Of a stretch of DNA of 64,000 nt, positions 1-11,990 are shown in pieces. Where the stretch lies: the NCBI GenBank assembly GCA_039000515.1, contig JBCFYV010011135.1:16895191-16959190 (forward strand), given 5' to 3'. A program made the translations under genes and the position numbers. Position 1 is the first letter of the stretch, and each line of letters opens with the position of its first letter. The DNA is from Timema cristinae. Taxonomy: Eukaryota > Arthropoda > Insecta > Phasmatodea > Timematidae. The notes beneath the pieces were generated by a model. It did not search any database, was not told the origin of the DNA, and was given only the letters and a program-made list of their open reading frames with translations.

Positions 1-130
1 AATGCCATTTATTTTGGTCCGAGCAGCTCTCAAGAGAAAGAAATTCCTCTTGTAGTGTGGCCTCATGGTGGCCCTCACAGTGTCTTCACTGACGATTTCA
101 AGATGGAGGCTGCGTTCTTTGGGTTGTTGG
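1..130 (+). CDS. APEH: APEH exon (partial at window edge)
   Basis: Reads in frame from base 1 as NAIYFGPSS..., with PLVVWPHGGPHSVF, the conserved start of the alpha/beta-hydrolase domain. It ends in phase 1 before GTGAGT at 131. Confidence 0.9.
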
Positions 131-3100
131 GTGAGTCGCTAAACATACAATATGGTTCAACTTTGAATTAAACTGCTTCAGTGGCCGAATGGTCAAAGGA
201 ATCACTCTTGTGTTAGACTAGCCTGCTGATGACTGAAAGATAAGGGTTCAAATCCCTGTCAGGTTTACTGAGGTGGTTTTTCCTTAATGGTTTCCCACTC
301 TCTCTCTCCATGCAAATGGGGGAAAATCCTTGTTCATCCCCATCCCATTAGAGTAATTTATATATTTGTATAGCCTGAACAGCTAGTAAGAGGCGGTGAT
401 AAAAAAAACTTTCAAGTAGCATTACCATAATATACTCGAGATTTATCGATTTGAATATTAACTTCCTATGTATTATATTTAGAAGAAGTACAGGAAAGGT
501 GGATAAAAACATATAAAAAGGAGGAACACAATATGGCCTTTACAATTAAAAGAAGAATACAGTTCACACTTTACATGGACAAAGGGGTAGTGGTTGCCTG
601 TTGAAGAAAATCGATCGTCATTGTTCAAACTAAAAACTAAGCAAGCTAATTATTAAGTGCCTGTAAATAAAAACGCCAACATTGTTTAAAAATAAAATTT
701 TTACTGAATGTTAATAAAATAAAATGTTTGACCAGGTTTTGGTATGCTAATGGTGAACTACCGAGGTTCGATTGGCGCCGGTCAGGACTGTGTGGAGTAT
801 CTGTTCGGTCGTATTGGCGACTCTGATGTGAAGGATGTTCACCACGCGACAACAACAGCCTTGAAAGAGTTTTCCTTCCTTGACCCTAAGAGGGTTGTCC
901 TATTTGGGGGGTCCCATGGGGTTTTTTAGTAACGCATCTCAGCGGACAATACCCAGTAAGTGGAAAATTATTTCAAGATAAAATAATAAACTATTAGACA
1001 AGTCCATGGGTGATTTTTGTAAGATTTCATTATAATTTTTAATAGTCTGTTTCCGAACTTGGCCTGGGTTAATATTTTTTATTCAAGTCATATATATTTC
1101 TAGGGGTGTACCAAGTCCACTTTTTCAATTCGAAGCGAACTCGAATCGAATATATGAAATATTCTTGAAGCCGAATCGAAGTTCGAATATTTTTTTTAGT
1201 TTTTTTTACACAATAAAAATATATATTATTGTTTATTAAACTTTATGTATTGAAATTACTTAGAAAATATTATATTGTACTCATTTTTACCAATATTTCA
1301 CTTTAATCTAGTAAATCAAGTTATATTAAAACTTACAATCCAATTACTTAGGATTTTTTCCAAATAAATACTGTTTTATATCATATATAAATGGCAATGA
1401 TTGACCATAAATCGAGTATTTTAGCTGTTAATAATTTATTGGCGAAGCTTCGAAGCCAGAATTATTTTCAAAGCTAAGTTGAAGCTGACATTGTTTGTTT
1501 GAAGCCATTCGCACACCCCTATTATTTTCCACTGCCGGCTCGCTAGACCGGTTGTAGCTTCATATGCCTTATAATCTAACTTAAGACTAGGACTAGCACA
1601 ACATCCAGTCCCCAACCGTTAATTGATCACTGTGAAAGGGTAAACCCACATTTCACCAATGATAAGTTTTTCAGCCATACTGAGAATCGAACCTTGGCAA
1701 TGTAAAGTGTGAACTGAGTTCATTCCCTTGTAAGAGCACTATTGTGTTTTGTTCCCTATAATATGTTTCTATCCAACTTTCTTGTTGTACCTTCTTCTAA
1801 ATATAACAAAATGACTTCACTGATTAGTCATTTTTAAAAAAATTAAATTTCCTTCCCCTATACTACTCTCTAATTTGTCTGGAAGTATGGGAATTCCTCC
1901 GAATACACTAAAAAACACATGACATTTTTATTAAAGAAATAGTGGCAACCCATATATTAGGCAATTATTCACTTTATTTAATTAATTTTTGTCTTATGAT
2001 TTATTTTATTATTTTTGTTTCAGACTTTTTACCAAGCAGTAGTTGCAAGGAACCCTGTCATAGATGTGTCGGCCATGTTTTCTGTCACTGATATACCAGA
2101 CTGGTAAGCAACAAACAGTCAGATTATTTTCTACATAACTAGAGATGTGTCTAATCCTATATCTCTTCTCGAATCTGAGTCTTAAATCTTCTTTCTAATT
2201 TAGATTCCAAACCTTAATAACTCGAATCTTTAAACTGTACAGTTTTAGAGTGAAAATATTAAATTAGACATTTATGAAAGCGAAGGTCTTAATAAGTTGA
2301 AAATAATAAAAATATTGATGTTGGATTTGAATTGTGGTTAGGTACTTTATCGTTTTCTTAAATAATAGTATTAAAATATTTTGGATCTTGGCTCAAAAGT
2401 AAGATCATTTAGTTGTTTTCTTTTTCAAATTAATAAAACTAAGCTAAGAGCTATTTTACTATGTTAGAGCTAATAATTTTCTCCGCAATTGATGCTAATA
2501 TTTGAATTCACAGGACTGTTGTAGAGTGTGGTATTGAGTACAATATCAAAGAGGAACCCAGCTCAGAAGTGTTTGAAAAGATGAAGAAATGTTCACCCAT
2601 CAGCCACGTCTCTGAGGTAGTGGCCCCCACGACTGTTGCTGATTGGCAAGAAGGACCTGAGAGTGCCCAGCACTCAAGGCATACACTACTATCATCTACT
2701 CAGGGCAAATGACATCACAACAAGGTACTCCAACATTATGATTAGCTTCTTTTTTTAACATATCTTTCTACCCGACAAGATAGACAATGTAATTTGCAAT
2801 CTGAGTAGGCTAATTTAAAGGGTTGGTTTATGGAGAGGGCAGTGGTGCTTTGTGAAAGCTGGTTTATTGACACTAAAATAATTTTTTTTTTGTCATTCTT
2901 TTCTTTTTCTAAAATCTTCTTTAAAGTGAACTTTTAAAAAAGTGCTTGCCTGATAATAATGTTGTCATTAGGGCTGCACTTTGTAATCCCTGTGTTGAAC
3001 GTATCAAGCTCTCTCAATGACCAATACCATTTTAAGTGACTTTGGGTCTGATTTATACCTGATCTGTGATCTATGCACACCTATGACTAAGATTGTATCC

Positions 3101-4961
3101 CTTGTAAAATCCTCTAACAACAATATTTTAGCTAAATAAGTTGAGGAACATTTTAGTTTCAGGGTTAAGTCATGAATCTAAATCTAAATAAAGCATACCT
3201 TTTTAAATTAAAGTACTCCACCAACAGTGGTGGCACTAGCTAGCACATGTGCATATCAATCCGACTGATTGGAAACCACTTTGATAAAAACTAAAGAATC
3301 AGAAGTGCCAAGCAGGCATGTTCCTTGCCATTTTCAAATTTTAGGGCAAAGGCGGAGAAGGGTCGGGGGAGAAGGGCTGGCAGTACCCGTTTGCCATCAA
3401 TATGGGGTGTGCGAAGTAGTAGTATTTTTCAATTCAAAGTAAAATATCGACATTCTTATAAACTCGATGCACTAAAATATTTTCTTGCGCAGTCATTTTT
3501 AATATGTTTTATTATAATCTGATATATCACGTTATCTTCAGAACATAAAATATAATTACTTAAGATTTTTTTTCATTTGAGTATTAATTTGTAATGTATA
3601 GGGGTTCCATTCTTGAAATCAAGTTGTATAACCCCGACTGTCTTGCTAGGCCAATAGTTTTGTAACTTCATCAAAGCAAGCCGCCACTTTTCAAGGTTCC
3701 TGCCAATCCTTCACAGCTACGTAGCTGTCACAAGGCACATACACAGTCCCCCACAGTACTTCACTCCCTGCAGGCATTCCTCTACTTCATGCCGTTGCCT
3801 GTCTCCCCTGACATGGAAGAGTACCATAGGAGTTTAAAAAAAATGGATAGGATGAGAAATGAGAGGCTTGGAGGAATATATAAGGATGAGCCAGCTCATG
3901 ACAAGATAGAGAAGTTATGACTAAGATTATATGGCTGGCCATGTGAGGCGAGGATGCCAAAGAAGATGTATATTAAAGTGTGTTGTTTTTTTTGGGCGGG
4001 GGAGGGGGGTGTAGGAGGTCAAGAGGAAACCAAGGGACAGCTGGCTGAAGGTAGTGCAGAGGAGTTTGGAGGCGACCGATAGGAGAGGACTGGAATCCTG
4101 GTGGAGGAGAGATGGTGGGGGACAGCTTCTGTTCTAAACAGAACTGGCCAGTGGCTGGAAACTGTTCATGATGATAATGATAAATAACTTATTGTACACT
4201 GTTTTCCCCGAAAGTTAGCAGAATTAACATGTATGTTTCCATTATAGTGTAGCTTTTTAAAAAAAAGCATATGACATGTTTGACTGTGATAGATGTAATA
4301 TTTAGTTCATTCGTTGTGAATGCATGTAGTAGGTAGACTCTTAGAAGCTTTGTGGAACAGATCTTTTCCCAGGATATATCTTAGAGTTTGTCTACACATT
4401 ATACCCGCAGTGAAATTACATCATGATAGTGATTATGAAGTTGTGGAGCCGGTGGAAATTTTAAATTTAACTTAAACCTAACCAGATCTAGGTGACCATA
4501 GGAACAGTTCCCCCTTTAGGAAAAAAACCTATGGTACAGCCAGCAATCGAACCTGAAACCTTTAGATTAGTAGCCAGGGGCGTTGACTACTAAACCAAGA
4601 GGCCGGTCAGTTTGTTTCATGGTGTGATACATCAAGGATGCTATCTTTCAGGGTGTTTGAAGTGAACACAACAGCTCAGATTGGTGACATTTGAACATAA
4701 ATGAGTATTTTAGTAGTCAATATATTATTAGCGAAGTTTCATAATTTTCAAAGCCAAATAGAAGTTTTGCGCACACCCAACTATTATATTTTATGACAAT
4801 GCTTCTAAATATTCATGGTGAAATGAATATATTTTTATATTTTAAGGAACTATTTTTCCAGATTATTGCTGTATGAAGACAATCATCCACTAGGACAGAC
4901 AGCAGTTGAAGTGGATAACCTCATCAACTCGGTGCTTTGGTTTTACCAACACATGAATTAG
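1..4961 (+). CDS. APEH: Acylaminoacyl-peptidase (acylpeptide hydrolase), 3' half, five exons
   Basis: Serine peptidase of the prolyl oligopeptidase family; it removes N-acylated amino acids from blocked peptides in the cytosol. Exons: 1-130, 736-955, 2024-2103, 2514-2724, 4862-4961, all with GT/AG borders (GTGAGT, GTAAGT, GTAAGC, GTACTC donors). Seen: PHGGPHS, then VNYRGSIGAGQD, VKDV, the nucleophile motif GGSHG, VARNPVID, TDIPDW, GKKDLRVP (catalytic Asp region) and YEDNHPL (catalytic His region), closing with LWFYQHMN and TAG at 4959-4961. Order and spacing match the catalytic domain of the family. The N-terminal propeller and 5' exons are outside the window. Two single-base indels break the frame: one base missing after GGSHG (about 921) and one extra base near 2632; both flanks read well in the shifted frames. 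Family assignment is firm; whether the locus is intact depends on those indels. Confidence 0.93.
179..412 (+). repeat. SINE family B copy in APEH intron
   Basis: tRNA-like head with an A-box-like stretch (GTGGCCGAATGGTCAAAGG) and B box GGTTCAAATCC at about 245, then the family body (GGTGGTTTTTCC, CTCTCTCTCCATGCAAAT) and a degenerate copy of the shared 3' tail (GTATAGCCTGAACAGCTAGT). Diverged from the younger copies at 45.9 and 50.3 kb. Confidence 0.75.
736..955 (+). CDS. APEH: APEH exon with nucleophile Ser, frameshifted
   Basis: Acceptor ACCAG at 731-735; donor GTAAGT at 956. It encodes VNYRGSIGAGQD and GGSHG, where S is the expected nucleophile. Reading then stops at TAG, but with one more G in the run near 921 the frame continues as FLVTHLSGQYP, as the family expects. 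The exon is 220 nt where 221 would keep phase. Confidence 0.9.
1101..1521. mobile_element. hAT-like MITE, TAGGGGTGT termini
   Basis: Starts TAGGGGTGTACC and ends CGCACACCCCTA, an imperfect terminal inverted repeat. The interior is AT-rich with CGAATCGAA/TTCGAA motifs. Flanking 8-mers TATATTTC and TTATTTTC agree at six of eight, compatible with an old 8-bp target duplication. No coding capacity. Confidence 0.65.
1522..1745 (-). repeat. SINE family C copy
   Basis: Shares CTTCATATGCCTTATAATCT, GCACAACATCCAGTCCC and GTGAAAGGGTAAACCCA with copies at 35.7 and 61.0 kb. The tRNA-like head is at the right end on the - strand (B box read there as GGTTCGATTCT). Confidence 0.7.
2024..2103 (+). CDS. APEH: APEH exon (VARNPVID)
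   Basis: Acceptor TTTGTTTCAG, donor GTAAGC. Encodes TFYQAVVARNPVIDVSAMF and TDIPDW, the conserved segment after the nucleophile elbow. Intact, with correct phase to both neighbours. Confidence 0.9.
2514..2724 (+). CDS. APEH: APEH exon with catalytic Asp region, frameshifted
   Basis: Acceptor CACAG, donor GTACTC. Reads TVVECGIEYNIKEEP then CSPISHVSEVVAPT. From about 2632 the good frame is shifted by one: LLIGKKDLRVPSTQGIHYYH. One extra base (probably A 2632) explains it; exon length 211 instead of 210. The D of KKDLRVP is the expected triad Asp. Confidence 0.88.
3838..4185 (+). mobile_element. LINE 3' end remnant
   Basis: Contains decayed codons of the C-terminal segment typical of non-LTR polyproteins (CEARMPKKMY region, then WWRRDGG-like stretch) and the tail GGAAACTGTTCATGATGATA that recurs in other LINE ends here (35.08 kb, 44.3 kb as complement). 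Many stops and shifts. Confidence 0.55.
4415..4612 (-). repeat. SINE-like element, family D
   Basis: On the - strand a tRNA-like head with A-box-like TTGGTTTAGTAGTCAACG and B box GGTTCGATTGC; its body (GTTAGGTTTAAGTTAAA, CCGGCTCCACAAC) matches the copy at 11990-12170. Confidence 0.55.
4862..4961 (+). CDS. APEH: APEH last exon with catalytic His
   Basis: Acceptor TTTTTCCAG; reads LLLYEDNHPL, then VEVDNLINSVLWFYQHMN and TAG. His of DNHPL fits the triad His. An AATAAA polyadenylation signal lies at 5004-5009, 43 bp past the stop. Confidence 0.9.
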
Positions 4962-5003
4962 ATTAAGTCATCAACAGATGATCTCTAGGTGCTTTAAAAT
5001 TTA

Positions 5004-5009
5004 AATAAA
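5004..5009 (+). terminator. APEH polyadenylation signal AATAAA
   Basis: First AATAAA after the APEH stop codon, at a typical short distance. Inferred from position only. Confidence 0.5.
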
Positions 5010-8000
5010 ATGTTCAGGGGGCCCTCCTTTCTATTCAAATTAATTTCAACAATATCTTAACTCAATTTATTTTTACTTGCATGATTTTAAAAATATGCTC
5101 TTGAAAATAAGATACATTTCTATTCTTTTATAAATCTACAATACATTCTTAAGTGCTTTTAAAACAGTGATATCCAACTAAGGAGTCGCAACACTTTTAG
5201 AGGTTATAGCCAGTAGTGCGATTCAGCTGGATTGCACTGGTTCAGGTGAACCTGTTTCTATAATCACTTAAGTTCACCAAACTGCTCCTTAATTATTTTG
5301 AATTATCTGCTATTCCCATTGTTGTCAGGGTTTTCTTTCACAGTAATTTGTTTCATTAGCAAAATTTAAGAGGAAGCTCAACCATCGACCTAGATTTTAT
5401 CGACTGAATAATTAATACACACCAATTTTATTGAGCTACAAGTCGACCTACATCCTACATATTATTTTAGTTCCGGGCGCTAGAACCGCAAACTCTTACG
5501 CTATGGTTTCTACTTGCTAACATCAGAGTGACATTTCTATATCATATTCTCATATTTATGGCCCAGCCGCTCGAGTGACGACATAAAGGGAAATAAACAT
5601 GTCCCTTGTTTTTTCATAGAGACAGCAGTAGATTCTTTTAAAGTCACTAATGATAGATCAATACCTAAGAAATTTTTCCTACTCTTCTTTTTTCCTTTAA
5701 AATATAAATTTAAATTCACAAATAGCCGGTCTTATGACCACCGGATGAATATTGCTATCATAAGGTTAAAGTTAGTGACAAGATAAAGGTTATCAGCCAC
5801 TTTCATATTTTATGTGTATTATGAACTGAATTTATCTGCCGGATAGCTCTCTGAAGGATAAATTGATTTTTATGCAGAAAAGGCAAGGTTTGGTACTGTT
5901 TTTATTGTTACACGCATGCATATGAGCCTTACTGCTACCGCTACTACCTGACAAGTGGCTACAACGCTAAACATTTGGTTAGATAATGGCGGGTAAACAT
6001 ATGGCGTCATGTGGGCGCAGAAGCTAAGATGGCTTGCAAGTACTAATCTCTGTGTCTGCCAAAATGTGGTCAAAAGTTGAGTACGACGTTTACAAAATTT
6101 CATTTATTATACTCTCATTTTGATAGTTTGTTCTTATATAAATATAAATCTACAAATAGCTTGGCAGTTTATACAAAAGTGAATCAAATGTTCTAACTTT
6201 ATATAGTTAGAGCCTGTGCCTGGGCCTACTAAACACATGAACAAGTTTTAACCTAAAAACATATTCTGATAGGTGAAACCCCATGAAAAACAACTCATCA
6301 CTATGGCAACAACCATTTTAACATTCAAATAAAAGTTAACAGGTACTTAACCTCCCAATAAAAATTTGATGGATAGATAGATTTTATCTGACTGATAAAT
6401 GCTATTTGACAGTCATAAGACTCACTTTTAACTTATCCACCAGATAAAAATATCAATCTGCCATATTAATATTTATCCAGGACTCATAAGACTGAAGAAG
6501 AATCATAAGAGCTGAAAAAATAGTACATTAAAAATATTTAAATAAAGTTTTGGAAACTTTGAAAAAAAAAATGAACCTGCATAATTCGAGCTAAATTGAC
6601 TTACTGGAATCACAACTATTTCTTCAAAAACATATTGACAGCAGTTAACAAAAGGTTGATATACAGTGATCACTTATAATCAGCTAATAAAGCAGAAAAT
6701 AGTGAGAGTAAAATTCAGGAAATTGGAAACCCACTAGATAGTTGGAACATTGATGAAGTTGTTGTCCATTGGAAGGTTTTCGAAGATAAACTGTCGGTTC
6801 AATAGATTATTTCCTTACGAAATCAAAATCATTCATTACTGTGCCTATGTGGAAAATAATTTTCAAAAAAAACGACACAAAAAAGATATTCCAATAGTGT
6901 AATAAGGACAAAAAAATATCAATAATGTTGCTGTTAGTTCAATTAATGATGATGATGACGACGACGACGATGATAAATACATATTCAGAAAAAAGAAGCC
7001 GCCTCACTGTTAAGAATGTTGCAAATTTTAATGACAGTTAATATGATTGGCCTTCCATAGGACTCTTGGGACCACACTCCTTTAATTCAAACGTGACTGA
7101 AAATAAACCACACAACAAGGTGAAAAAGGGATGAAATATATTATATGATTATAATCAATTAAAATTTGGAGTTATTTTAACAAAGGTGAATAGATAATTT
7201 CAATAAACCAATCTTAGTTTTTGTAAGGTGAAAGAGAACTAGCTGCTAAACAATTTTTGAATCCCACCACTGGTTTTAGCTTTGTGTCTAATCTATTAAA
7301 TGATTATAATGGTTATAGGAAAGTACAAATTTCAAATACCAATTAAAGATGTGAAAACTGTTTAAGACACAGCTCAAGTTTTTGTTTTGTTATCTGAATG
7401 ACATTTGCTTACTAACTTAGTTTGTTTACTTTGTCATTAAGAACTGTAAAAACAAAACATGGTGGCCATAAACAAGGAAAATTGAGAAATGTCTGGCAAT
7501 TGAATCAAAAATAGTTAGAAATTAAGGAATTCAACTAATTCTGCACCTAAAATTTTAATAAACGTGTGAGATTCTGTTTCTCAATGTTAACAAAATGCAT
7601 TGCCTTATGTTATTCTAACATGAAATGGTTGTGCAAGGTTTGTTTGATAACACATTTACACAGGTACACAAATAATATATGAAACATTAAATAGTGGAAA
7701 AAAATTCGTAAGAATGTTGTTTTAGAAAATGCGTGATCAATGTAAAATGGGAAAAAAAATTCCATTCACCAAGGAAAACTGTAATAAAGTTTAGTGGGGA
7801 ATTTTTTAATACTGTCTAAAAACCCGGAAAATGTATAGTACAAGTTCTATAGCCATCCTGAAAAATGAAACCCAGATAAAAATAAAAACATGTATAATAT
7901 AAAATCACTTCAATATTTTGGTTCAATGATTGATATTCAATAATTGCATTTTTATTTAATTATATGTAATATAACACAGATTTTAAAAACACTGCAAAAT

Positions 8001-8060
8001 TTCAAAGCCTGGAATTGTCCTCACAAAGTAGTAGACACAAATAAAAGTACAAAATGTCAA
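5010..8060. other. Intergenic AT-rich stretch, no gene seen
   Basis: No exon-like segment with conserved motifs was recognised on either strand. A short GAT/GAC trinucleotide run lies at about 6945-6976. Short ORFs here have no recognisable content. Confidence 0.5.
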
Positions 8061-8067
8061 AATAATA

Positions 8068-8210
8068 ATTGCGTGGAGAGAGAGTGGAAAACCATTTTGG
8101 AAAAACCACCCTGAGCACACATAACTGAGATTCAAGCCTTGATCTCTCCATTATCGGCAGCCTTAGTATACTGTGAGAGTAGCGCCTTAAAACATGCAGC
8201 CACCAAACTG
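8068..8210 (-). repeat. SINE family B fragment
   Basis: Complement of the family B head and body: GTGGAGAGAGAGTGGAAAAC, AAAAACCACCCTGAG, then the B-box complement and the head ending near GCAGCCACC. The 3' tail is missing or decayed. Confidence 0.65.
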
Positions 8211-9704
8211 GGTATGATGAGTCTAATTGATTTTATTTTATTTTAAGATGTTATTTCATATCAAAGGGAGTCGTATAATATTTCCTTTTGTTTAATTTTA
8301 AAATAACAAGTTGAACATGTGTATTAAAAATTTATTTGAAAATCTTAATTTGTGTGATAATTTTATTAAAAAAAAATTCTACTTGAAATTATACAGTACA
8401 AATCTTACTTTATATTAGTCAAACTCTATAAAAAAATACTTTTATTCATTCAAACTAGACTCAAATTGAGAAAGGACTTAATCATGCCGAATTACATTTA
8501 ACTTGTCAGAAAATTGATAAAGTAATAAGATGTAATGATAATTATTAATTCGATTTATCAGCTTATAATGAAATTCGGTAAATATTTTTCTTGTAATAAA
8601 ACATTTTGTAAATATATTTGGTGTCTATATAGTTCAACAACCCACAGAGGTTTTATGTTTTTTTTCTCTCAACATAAGACCATTGCAACTATAACTCTGC
8701 TTATAAAATAATTTACAGACTTGATTTGGTTTTGTTCCAAGATTAAAAGAGGACTTTGCACATCCTTATCCATATATTACAGTTTTTTTTACCAGTGTAT
8801 CAAAGTTTTGTAGGCAGTATCTATTATTTTATACAGAGATAAACTTGAACAAGATGTGATTTTTACTCAATCTAAGAGAAAACATAAATCTTTACACCTA
8901 CTGATATAAAAAATTCTATGCCAATTTTAATACCAACATTTATTGCATTTCAAAATACTATTATTATACATTAAGTTTTGAAACATTAGTTGTCGGGTAA
9001 AAGTACACTACTTTTACACTGTGATAAGATACAAGTACACTTAGTTTATCCTGAAATCTTACTTTGGCTAATTATAATCTGAACCATAGAATAACCTGTC
9101 AAGGTAAGCTTGCTTCCTTTCAGAATGTATAAGTGTAGAATTATATCTCATTCTTAAGCTCATTCATGAGGTAACAATATACTCATAATATTTTGTAATA
9201 TATATGATTCATGGCAGTATGTGTGCTCTAAACTCTATTTTGTAATATTTTGTACTATTTAGGAATTAAAATATCAAACATCAATTTTCTTATACTTATT
9301 TTAACATTTGGTGTATATAATTAATAGTTTGTCTGACCTCATAAGTAATTAAACTAGAAATGTGTCAGATCCAGTATTTTATGAATCTGATTTTTCATTT
9401 TAGCTTTGATCCAAATCTTGAAAAAAATTATGTACATAAGAGGAAATAGGATTATAACAGAATATTTGATGTTAAGTAAGTAAAATATAAGCTGAATATT
9501 AACATTTTTGGCTAAGTTTATTCATGGTAACATTTGAACATTCAGTTAAGTGTTAAATAAATTGTCTGGGGTCTGGTTGTTAAAACAAAAATATTTTTCT
9601 TTTTAAAAAAGCATATTTTTAAAAAAAATCTTGAATATTCTTATATCATAATTATTTCAAACTCAAACTTGGTTTTCTGTACTATTGTTTAGAAAAATTT
9701 GATG

Positions 9705-9830
9705 CCTAGTCTCATTATCACCACCACCATCATTTGTTTCCATTTTGTGACCGGGTCAGTTTAGTAAAAATGCCTTTATCTTTTTTTTTTCCCACCATTC
9801 CTTTCCTCTTAACACTCACTGCATAAAAGA
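9705..9830 (-). mobile_element. LINE 3' tail fragment
   Basis: CACCATCATTTGTTTCCATT, then GTGACCGGGTCAGTTTAG and CCACCATTCCTTTCC, parallel to the LINE tail at 44310-44400 (GTTTCTAGCCTGTGGTCGGA). Non-coding remnant. Confidence 0.45.
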
Positions 9831-9842
9831 AAAGAGTGTGAC

Positions 9843-10035
9843 CTGCTTTCGGTAGTCACATGGTCAGGTGTATTGGGGTTTGAATCCCCATTGGGTATAC
9901 TGAGGGTGGATTTCTCTAAATTGTTCTCGACTCGACCTCCACACAAATACCTCAAAATTCAACCTTTCCATTCTTAACATATTAGTATGATAAGTTCATA
10001 TGCATATAACATGAATGGGTGGTAAATAAAAGCTA
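9843..10035 (+). repeat. SINE family B copy
   Basis: Head with B box GGTTTGAATCCCCATTGGG, body GAGGGTGGATTTCTCTAAAT, CCTCCACACAAATACC, then a degraded tail with GAATGGGTGGTAAATAAAAG. Confidence 0.65.
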
Positions 10036-10403
10036 ATGTGTGTTTTATTCATTCTTTAAGCCTTTCTCTTAACATAGATATAATTAATAAATGATTTAAA
10101 AATTAAAAGGAATTATTTCATACATACGTAGGACCTTCACAAAATCTATATATTAAATTAAACATAAAAAGGAGGACAGAAAAGCAAGGTATACACACCA
10201 TAAAACTGTAGACTCAAAGTTCACAATTAAAACACAACAAAACACATAATTATATAATTTTCGGGGTACATTAGTCCCCTTCTTCAGCAGAAAAGAGTAA
10301 AACCCTGACTGTATTATTTAATATGTTAGCATGGCTTTAAGTTAAAGGTTTAGGCTTTGATTGTGCAGTTGCTTGTTCACACTTGTCTCTTTATTCTTTG
10401 TAG

Positions 10404-10541
10404 ATGGATAGAATGTTGTATTTATAATTTTTTTATCATTCATTAAATTATGGATAGAATGTTGTATTATAATTTATTTTATCATTCATTAAATTATGGA
10501 TAGAATGTTTATTTATAATTTATTTTATCATTCATTAAATT
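10404..10541. repeat. 46-bp tandem repeat, three copies
   Basis: Three near-identical units starting ATGGATAGAATG and ending TCATTCATTAAATT, positions about 10404, 10450 and 10496. Confidence 0.85.
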
Positions 10542-10837
10542 AAATTACTTTTTTTTTTCTTCTAACTAGTGTGAGTAGGTCTGCTTGGAAGAAACGGTTA
10601 TCTACAAGATTGAGACCGGTGGGTGCGAGGGGCTTGAAATCTATGTATTGTATTTATGAAACTATAAAACGTTTGGTCAGTTTTAATTCTACCAATCACT
10701 ACTCCTACATAATGCACCCTTGTCAAGGAATGCTTAGTGCAACTTTTTGTTTACTTTTGTTCTCCTTCTACATTCTAAATAACAATGTCTTGTAAAAGAT
10801 TACTTATTACAATTTTTTTATATAATTAATATTGTCT

Positions 10838-10984
10838 AAAATAATTTTTGGTTGTCCTTGGATCCCATTTGATTATAAAGAGGGTGGATTTTACTAAATT
10901 AATCCACTCTCCCTTCTATTTACAAATGTAGGTACTTTCCTTCTAAATTATAATTTCCTTATTCCTACCCCTTAGTTGTAAACA
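10838..10984 (+). repeat. SINE family B body fragment
   Basis: GAGGGTGGATTTTACTAAAT, CCACTCTCCCTTC, CAAATGTAGGTACTTTCC and CTTATTCCTACCCC match the family B body. The head is eroded and the tail absent; it abuts the TIR element that follows. Confidence 0.55.
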
Positions 10985-11710
10985 TAAAGTCAGGTCCAGA
11001 CTAGAACAGAACAAACACGAATATGTTTGCTACAAGTGTGGACAGTTTTTTAAACAGGACATTTCAACAAAATTTGTTCCTTGTTTTGTTCGGTCCCGCA
11101 CCACCAGTGGTCAGTTTTTGCCCATCGCATCAGGGGATATTAGGTTTTGGTTCTGTTACTGTCTGGCTGGCCTCAGCAAATATTTAACTGAATATACAGT
11201 CATTGTTAGGATAGTGGCAGAGTCACATTTATGTGTTGATTTTTTAAAGTGGGCTTACCATAAACATTTTGGCAAGTGTATTTTTTGTGTTTATTTAGAG
11301 TATATTTTATTTTAGCAGAGTGAAGAATAATGGAGTGACTGAAAGAGACCAAATGAAGTTCATAGACCTCATGATGGGCAAGTATTTGAATGATTGCAAA
11401 AAATAAAAAGTCGCATTTAGACTAAATGTATACATTTATACTTTGGTATAATCTTGTCATCCACCATCATTGGGATTTCTGTCTTTTTTTTGCTATGGTA
11501 GTAATGAATAAATATGTATGCTGTCAATGCTACTTGCACATACGTACTCATCGCACCACCATTATAGAAGCACAGCTGAGCTATATGGAAATAACTATGG
11601 GAACATGTTCTGTTCAAGTATGGTCACACTGGCTACACCGAACAGAACCACAAACATGTTTGTGGAAATGTTTGTGTTTGTTGTTTTATTCTAGTCTGAA
11701 TCTGGCCTTA
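10985..11710. mobile_element. Non-autonomous DNA transposon with long imperfect TIRs
   Basis: The left end (TAAAGTCAGGTCCAGACTAG) and the complement of the right end (TAAGGCCAGATTCAGACTAG) match and continue as GAACAGAACAAACAC versus AATAAAACAACAAACAC, and further in as TGTTCGGTCCCG versus TGTTCGGTGTAG: roughly 100 bp of diverged inverted repeat. No transposase was recognised inside; a short open stretch at 11325-11406 (NGVTERDQMKF) is unassigned. No clear target duplication. Confidence 0.65.
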
Positions 11711-11799
11711 CACACATACTATGGAGAAAAAATAAAAAGTTTTTCATTTGGTTTCCTATCCATATGTTTTCCAATCTCCGGCTGTTTGAACCCACTCTG

Positions 11800-11990
11800 T
11801 GTTTGAACTATTGTTCCTTCTTCATGAGTTGTACAATGTCTTGTTCTTTGAACCTGCTTAGAAGATTTTTCAGTTCATTATTTTTAAAACCCCTTCAAAT
11901 GCTTTACAATAACCTCCTCTTTGAACAACCTAAGTAAACTTTTTAGTTTTACATTTTGTTCCTCTTCCCTGAACATGTTATCAGTTTCAT
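11800..11990 (-). pseudogene. Decayed cysteine-repeat units (outlier block)
   Basis: Two to three units on the - strand keep the C-x9-C-x2-H spacing with substitutions: one reads SSKQVQRTRHCTTHE (second Cys now Ser), the next CKTKKFT, stop, VVQRGGYCKAFE (Cys to Phe and His to Phe). Same family as the arrays at 14.3-16.3 and 17.5-19.0 kb. Confidence 0.6.

Larger units (their letters stand above)
3401..4783. mobile_element. hAT-like MITE split by a 1.1 kb insertion
   Basis: Left part 3401 to about 3600 (TATGGGGTGTGCGAAG...) and right part about 4683-4783 (...TTGCGCACACCCAACTA) align to successive parts of the MITE at 1101-1521. The material between is foreign to the element and holds a LINE tail and a SINE. 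Confidence 0.5.

Noticed and set aside
11426..11806. 126-codon + strand ORF
   Set aside because: Spans the right end of a TIR element into flanking DNA; no recognisable domain.
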